DNA of 64,000 nucleotides from Tubulanus polymorphus (Eukaryota; Nemertea; Palaeonemertea; Tubulaniformes; Tubulanidae): NCBI RefSeq assembly GCF_964204645.1, contig NC_134030.1, positions 20,653,110 to 20,717,109 of the forward strand, read 5' to 3'. Shown piece by piece: positions 59,191 to 64,000 of this stretch (position 1 is its first letter; each line of letters starts with the position of its first letter). The notes under the pieces were generated by a model. It saw only the letters and a program-made list of their open reading frames with translations, ran no database searches and was not told where the DNA came from. The position numbers and the translations under genes were made by a program.

Positions 59191-59967
59191 GTAAGTGTGA
59201 CGAAAGTTGTACAATTACAATTGTACAATATGTGAGTCTAGTTTGAGATTATTAGGCGCTTGTTTACGAGTAGTTTGATGTAGAATGTTTAAAATATGTT
59301 TTACTTAAGGCGAATTTATCACGTCAAATTAAATCCGATTTTAAGTAAAATCGTATTTATCCTGGCATAATCAATAATGATTTTGTAAAATTTTTTAATT
59401 CAACACGGTATCAAATTCAAATCGATTCATCAACTCGTTAAATTTTGATTTGGTCTAATTTTTTAATTCAACACGGTATCAAATTCAAATCGATTTATCA
59501 AATCACCCGAGAGGGGATTCGAAGATGGTGAACTCGAACATTTATTTCGAAAAAAAAAAAACTGACATAAAATGGTTAAAACTGAAAGAGACTCTGAAAC
59601 TCATTCGTAGGACATGATATTTTTCAAAAAATGGGGCAATATTTTCTTGTCAGTCGGAACAACCCGTCAAATTCATCCTGTTGCGCAAATGTTATTTGAT
59701 CAGATAATACGTGACTAGCAAATCAAGATTAGGGAGAACAAATCTGATTTGACAAGATGAATTCGCCTTAGAATTGGCTTTTCAACCCGCTCAAGGAAAC
59801 CTGGCCTACAGATTCTAAAACCGATATTCATTCATTGGTTTTTAGATACATTTGTCAATCAAACGATTCTACTTGAACCCTCTCACTTCCATCTTCATCG
59901 AGATCCATTTTATCACTCATATCGTTTTATTAGCTGCTATTAGCTTTTTTTTCTTTTTTAATTCCAG
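59191..59967 (+). other. Last intron of the YDGG gene
   Basis: Donor gtaagt at 59191, acceptor attccag ending at 59967. Mostly occupied by an inverted-repeat element. Confidence 0.65.
59304..59771. mobile_element. Terminal-inverted-repeat element in an intron
   Basis: Left end cttaaggcgaatttatcacg and right end, inverted, cttgt..gatgaattcgccttag pair over about 30 nt. The interior has a direct duplication (aattcaacacggtatcaaat at about 59398 and 59466). No coding capacity. Confidence 0.7.
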
Positions 59968-60070
59968 CAACCAAGTGCAACAAGTTGATTGATTTGATAC
60001 CCAAACGTCAGTCCGTATAAGTTGTGTAATTGTCCTCCTTGATAATAAAATGTCGTAAAATTCCTTTAAA
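59968..60070 (+). other. 3' UTR exon of the YDGG gene
   Basis: AATAAA at 60044-60049. Confidence 0.65.
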
Positions 60071-61027
60071 AAAACCTCCAGTTACTTTTTCTAATCGACT
60101 TGAATCCTAGAACATAGACGCGTGTCTAGTCACTGGTCTTTATTCGTACGCAGACACGGGGGGATCAGTATCGCGAATCTGTAGCCATAAGACTTCTGGA
60201 ACGTTGGGAGATAAGAAAGAAGGATAATGAAACCAACAGCGATACGGTTTACTACCAAATGGCCAGAAACTCCAACAAGCGGACAGAGAATGTGATGAGT
60301 ACAGGTATTCATTGATAAAATTCCGCCAGGTTGATGGCCAAGAATAATGTAGTTTAAATCATAAATAATTAAGGATCTATGAAGTTATTTTGGATGTGAA
60401 TGTATCGATAATTCGATGGACGTGCATTTATTCCATATCGATAAGATCATGAAATATATTCGATTAAGGAATAAACGCCATAATTCACAATTATAAGTGT
60501 TATTTTGAAACATCAATTTTGATGACGCAGTGCACATCGACTGACACGTAACCCCTTAAATAACGCATACTGAAGCAATAAGTGTTGCACAATCGATTTT
60601 ATCGGAAATTTGAACTTTAAAAAGCTGATTGGTATCGTTGATTGATTGATTGATTACTTAATTGAAAACTACTGTATTGCCATCGGTGACAGATGGCAGA
60701 CAAAATTGATTGATCAGGCCGGAAAAAAACGGCTCTGCAAGACGCGACAAGATCGAACATTAAAAAAAAATCATAAAAATAAAGAAACAACCTTTCTGAC
60801 TGAATCGACTAAACCGCAGCCCGATTACTGACTAAACTGCATCTGGGTTCCCGGCCAAGAGCAGTCCAACTACTCACCAGATCACACTTATCGATTATAC
60901 ATCAGTCCAGTTAATACTGATCCTATACGAAGCTAACGCCAACACAACGACATAAACGATTATGTTACGAATAGGGAAGAATTGGCTTCTGCAGGAAATC
61001 GGAAAAGATAGAGTTTAAACAACGTTC

Positions 61028-61151
61028 CCGCAAAGTACCCGAACCCAGTTCCACAGTTGTGAGTTAGAGTCAACTTTGAGTTAAAGTTAGTTCATTTTCA
61101 ACGAGTTCACTCAAGGGTCAAATCTTAACTCACAACTGTGGAACTGGACCC
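61028..61151. repeat. Palindromic repeat with gttccacagttgtgagtta ends
   Basis: Arms cccagttccacagttgtgag at the left and ctcacaactgtggaactgg at the right pair over about 25 nt. Related half-copies occur near 46560-46660 and 56870-56890. Confidence 0.75.
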
Positions 61152-62172
61152 CGATGAATTAATGAAACTATTTAATTTCGAATAAAGGGAATCTGAGGAC
61201 CGAAGTGATACAACGAGAACTATCGTATCAACCGGGTGTCGGGGTCATGCCAAACATCTCGAAGACCTGAAATAACCAATCAACATTAAATGACTCCACT
61301 TTGACGAGAAAAGTCAATTTATTTCGTTTCAGAATTGTAGCTCATTAGTGTGAATATCCACTACTAGATTCATTCTATTCCTGAAAGAGAGAAATAAACC
61401 TTATCAAATCAAATCAATGTGATTTCGGGTACGGGTTGGTATGGGGGATTACTCGATAGTTAATTATGAAAGGAATATAGACATTATATCCATAGGTGAA
61501 AACATTTATTAAACAAGTGTTGAATATGATATAGCCCAGTATAGGTATGTTGGCCTGAATTACTATCTTAAGACGGCCGCCATCCATTCTTCAACACCAA
61601 TATCATTAAGATTCTTGGCTTTTGATAACAATTCAATAATAATTCATTCAGCCTAAAATCCATATAAAATATGCCCATTGGCTTTACGGCATATATAAAA
61701 AGCGAACATAAAACAGAGAAAAACTAAAACTGGTTTAATTAAAAGCTTTGATGGACAAATTGGTTTTGAGATTACATTTTACAAGACATCGATTGAAGGA
61801 CTAGATTTAATTGGACTAGGTAAATTATTCCAGAGAACTAGGCCAGAGCTGCCCGGCTGAGACGCGATTAACGCGGGGAATCACTAGCAGGGATTGATTG
61901 TTAGATCTTTAAACTCTTGGCGGATGATTTATATTGCACAAGTGACCGTAAATGTTGTGGTGCAAGACCGTTCAGGGATTTGAATGTTAAGACCAGAATT
62001 TTAAGCCGGATACGTGATTTGATTGGGCGGCATTGAAGGTCGTGAAAAATTGGCTTTATCATTTGACAGCATCTTAAGTGTCATCAGAAAAGTGTTAAGC
62101 CTGTATTTCGTACAAAAGGGAAGGCCGACGCCTGAAAAATCTGCTAGGCACCGCTAGTAATCTTGTGGTGTT

Positions 62173-62373
62173 CAGCGCCCTCACTGGTGGCGATAAACAA
62201 TAGATGTTGTAGACTGGTTGCCGGTCCCTATTCGTAATTTAGCGTTTTTCATCGATTTGTTTAAGTTTTAATACCAAATCTTGAAAGCCGGGAATGTTCA
62301 ATGCTTGCAGTGATTAATATAATCGAAAATATTTCCGAGAACCTATTGTTTATCACCACCGGTGAGGGCGCTG
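62173..62373. mobile_element. 201-nt terminal-inverted-repeat element
   Basis: Left arm begins cagcgccctcactggtggcg and right arm ends in the inverted form ccggtgagggcgctg. About 31 nt pair with few mismatches (cgataaacaatag also pairs). No coding capacity. Confidence 0.75.
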
Positions 62374-62813
62374 ATCAATTTCGAAGATGGCGAAGGCAAA
62401 TGTATAGTGACGTCACGGAGTTGGCCTTCTCTTTCGCTTATAGTTCTATGGACGCAGTCTTATTTAGTAGTCACATCAACAAAGATTCTACATTCAGAGG
62501 ATTCGAAACCAAGTCTGGGAGTATTAAGTGATAGGTTCGGTGATTTTTTGGCCAGTGTGTTGTGGTGACTAGTGAGTTACCAATCACAGGTATAGTGACT
62601 TCATTAATGCAGTCATTCTTTGATTACTCGCGTTTCTTAACACGAGACGTGTCCTAACCCTAGCAAGTCACGACCAGGTATTCCATCCAATGACATACAT
62701 GTTGTGAACAAGAATGAAGCTGTTTTCCCGTTAAAGGTCGTGTTTCGAATTACCTATAACAACTAGTTTTCGATGAGTTTACGTTTTAACTTAAAATTCG
62801 ACTACCTGATAAT

Positions 62814-63824
62814 TCAAGGATGGCGACCGTTACCGTTACCGTTACCGCGAACACGCTTCTTTGCGGGTCCACTCTCAAATTCGAAGCACGTATCCGGCGA
62901 ATAGCACTTGGGTGGCGGAATCTCGGGATCACCTGAAATTGAAATACCACGTATCAACTGTCTTCGTGCTTCATTCTGCAAAATTAGCCCAAATTAGCTG
63001 CATTTATCCACGTCGCCAGTCTCTGCTCGGTTTCATAATCCAACGTTCATCGGGGATTGAAAAAAGAAAATTAGAAAACCTCATTCGTGGATTGGGGATT
63101 TATTTTGCGATTTTTCAATTTAGGAAACAAACAATTACCAAACCTATCGCCAACTAAATCCGTGTTTCGGCATTTAAACGATTATAAGACATTATCTAGA
63201 GCATTCCTCAGTTAGAGCAGCCACGTTTAACTAAAGTTCTCAGAGATTATTTTGTCGCCGCATCTATACAACTCTAAAGCCCTGTATTGGATAGTTTGTG
63301 ATTTTAAGGCTGGGTTTACACGGTCAGACAGTGTTTGAAATCGACCAATTAGTAAAGGTCTGTTTTATGCGAAGAGAATTGATACCTTGCAAAAAGCTAT
63401 CCGACAGTAACATGACTAGGTACCGCTAGATAGAAATGGTGGTGGATCAATGAGTTATTATCCTACAGCGATAAAGGTAGGCCCAGAATAAGCTGATGAA
63501 GAATTTTGAGTCCAAAAGGCTCAGTATTCTGAATATGACTTTTAGATAAAGTCGAAACGTCGAAATAAAACGTTTTTTAGATGATTATTTTTTTTACAAG
63601 GACTAACGTACACGTGGTAGGCGGGGGTGGCGGTATATGGGAGGGCGATATATCGGGGGTTCACTGTATCTCTTTGGCATTGTTTACGGCAGAAGGATGT
63701 TTGGCCGAAATAAACAATGAACACAATACTTTCTTTGATTAGACTTACCGTAATCACCTGCGACAAACATATCTCCGGATAGGCACAAACTGACAACCAA
63801 AACAGCAATCAATACAAGTCTCAT
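62814..63824 (-). CDS. Small secreted two-cysteine peptide with basic Asn-Gly tail
   Basis: Two minus-strand exons, 63749-63824 and 62814-62932, join in phase 1 to give 64 residues. Exon 1 is preceded by an acceptor (ttcag|g) directly before the ATG, as in the Gly/Tyr genes, and encodes MRLVLIAVLVVSLCLSGDMF, a plausible signal peptide, ending at donor gtaag. The second exon begins after atttcag and reads DPEIPPPKCYSPDTCFEFES followed by GPA, a KKR basic site, VR, three Asn-Gly repeats and RHP. Mature cysteines five residues apart (CYSPDTC) could close a small loop. It may be a bioactive or antimicrobial peptide or a processed precursor, but no family is recognised. A 5' UTR exon probably lies beyond 63826. 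An additional exon inside the 816-nt intron cannot be excluded. Confidence 0.6.
62933..63748 (-). other. Intron of the small secreted peptide gene
   Basis: Minus-strand donor gtaagtc at 63748 and acceptor atttcag at 62933. A plus-strand open frame here (62861-63157) is not supported by any motif. Confidence 0.5.
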
Positions 63825-64000
63825 CCTGAATATGGAAAAGAATGATCACGATCTTAGTTTGAAGAACACGTTGATATTAACACCGAACTAAACTCGCTTC
63901 AATTTCTAAGGGGGAAAATAACATCCTGATTAAATGAATTTTATTTTCATATTTCGATTTAAGAACTTTAAACATTTAAACATTTGCGGCCTGAAAATTG

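Larger units (their letters stand above)
60071..62813. other. Intergenic spacer
   Basis: Holds the gttccacagttgtgagtt palindrome (61028-61151) and an inverted-repeat element (62173-62373). Open frames at 60646-60831 and 62301-62568 have no domain, and the latter overlap the element. No gene supported. Confidence 0.55.

Noticed and set aside
63542-63808. 88-codon minus-strand frame overlapping the small peptide's first exon
   Set aside because: It reads a different frame through the donor and intron. The signal peptide frame with matching splice phase is better supported.

Overview
The window is animal nuclear DNA. It has AT-rich spacers, GT-AG introns, TATA boxes, AATAAA signals, microsatellites, fold-back transposons and a LINE fragment. 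No species can be named from the sequence. A marine invertebrate, plausibly a lophotrochozoan, is an inference from the gene content and repeat style.

The main content is a cluster of eleven plus-strand genes for secreted, low-complexity Gly/Tyr-rich proteins of the silk, glue or tube-matrix kind. Ten are complete (CDS starts at 4063, 8903, 13147, 17426, 19717, 23870, 29368, 34223, 40689 and 58347) and one is cut by the left edge (100-299). They share one layout: a TATA promoter; a roughly 35-50 nt non-coding exon; a 53-59 nt exon that encodes only the signal peptide (MKLVFLV-MALVA-A type) and ends in a phase-1 intron; one large repeat exon; and a 3' UTR exon with the poly(A) signal. The leader exon and promoter are nearly identical at the DNA level, while the repeat exons diverge into subfamilies: basic (100), acidic Asp/Ser tail (4063), VPEPTPT tail (8903-20909, a tandem array), YGYGG with Thr/Pro tail (23870), YPSES/AYPTE (29368), DTSDYPPPG tail (34223, 40689) and YDGG (58347). 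Nine carry a short YGRS motif where the Gly repeats meet the tail. Simple readings of the ORF frames mislead here, because biased codons leave several wrong frames open. The genes were assembled from splice sites and reading phase.

Inside the cluster (45177-53128) lies a very different gene: a predicted 2049-residue secreted protein. It has a signal peptide, an Asn-rich duplicated region, an RTKR processing site, a PAN/Apple-like domain, six ricin-type beta-trefoil modules, a hydrophobic then Lys-rich region like the pre-toxin segments of bacterial polymorphic toxins, and a C-terminal ADP-ribosyltransferase fold with R, S and QxE motifs. It is a lectin-ADP-ribosyltransferase, toxin- or immune-effector-like protein with reversed domain order relative to pierisin and MTX. 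It is the most unusual item in the window.

At the right edge, on the minus strand (62814-63824), two exons encode a predicted 64-residue secreted peptide with two cysteines and a basic, Asn-Gly tail.

The spacers are built from segmental duplications of roughly 4.25 kb (genes at 8903 to 19717, with a nearly 1.9 kb deletion before the last copy), several terminal-inverted-repeat elements, tRNA-related fold-back elements, a dispersed repeat with a hammerhead-like core, and CACATGTG-bearing repeats upstream of two genes.
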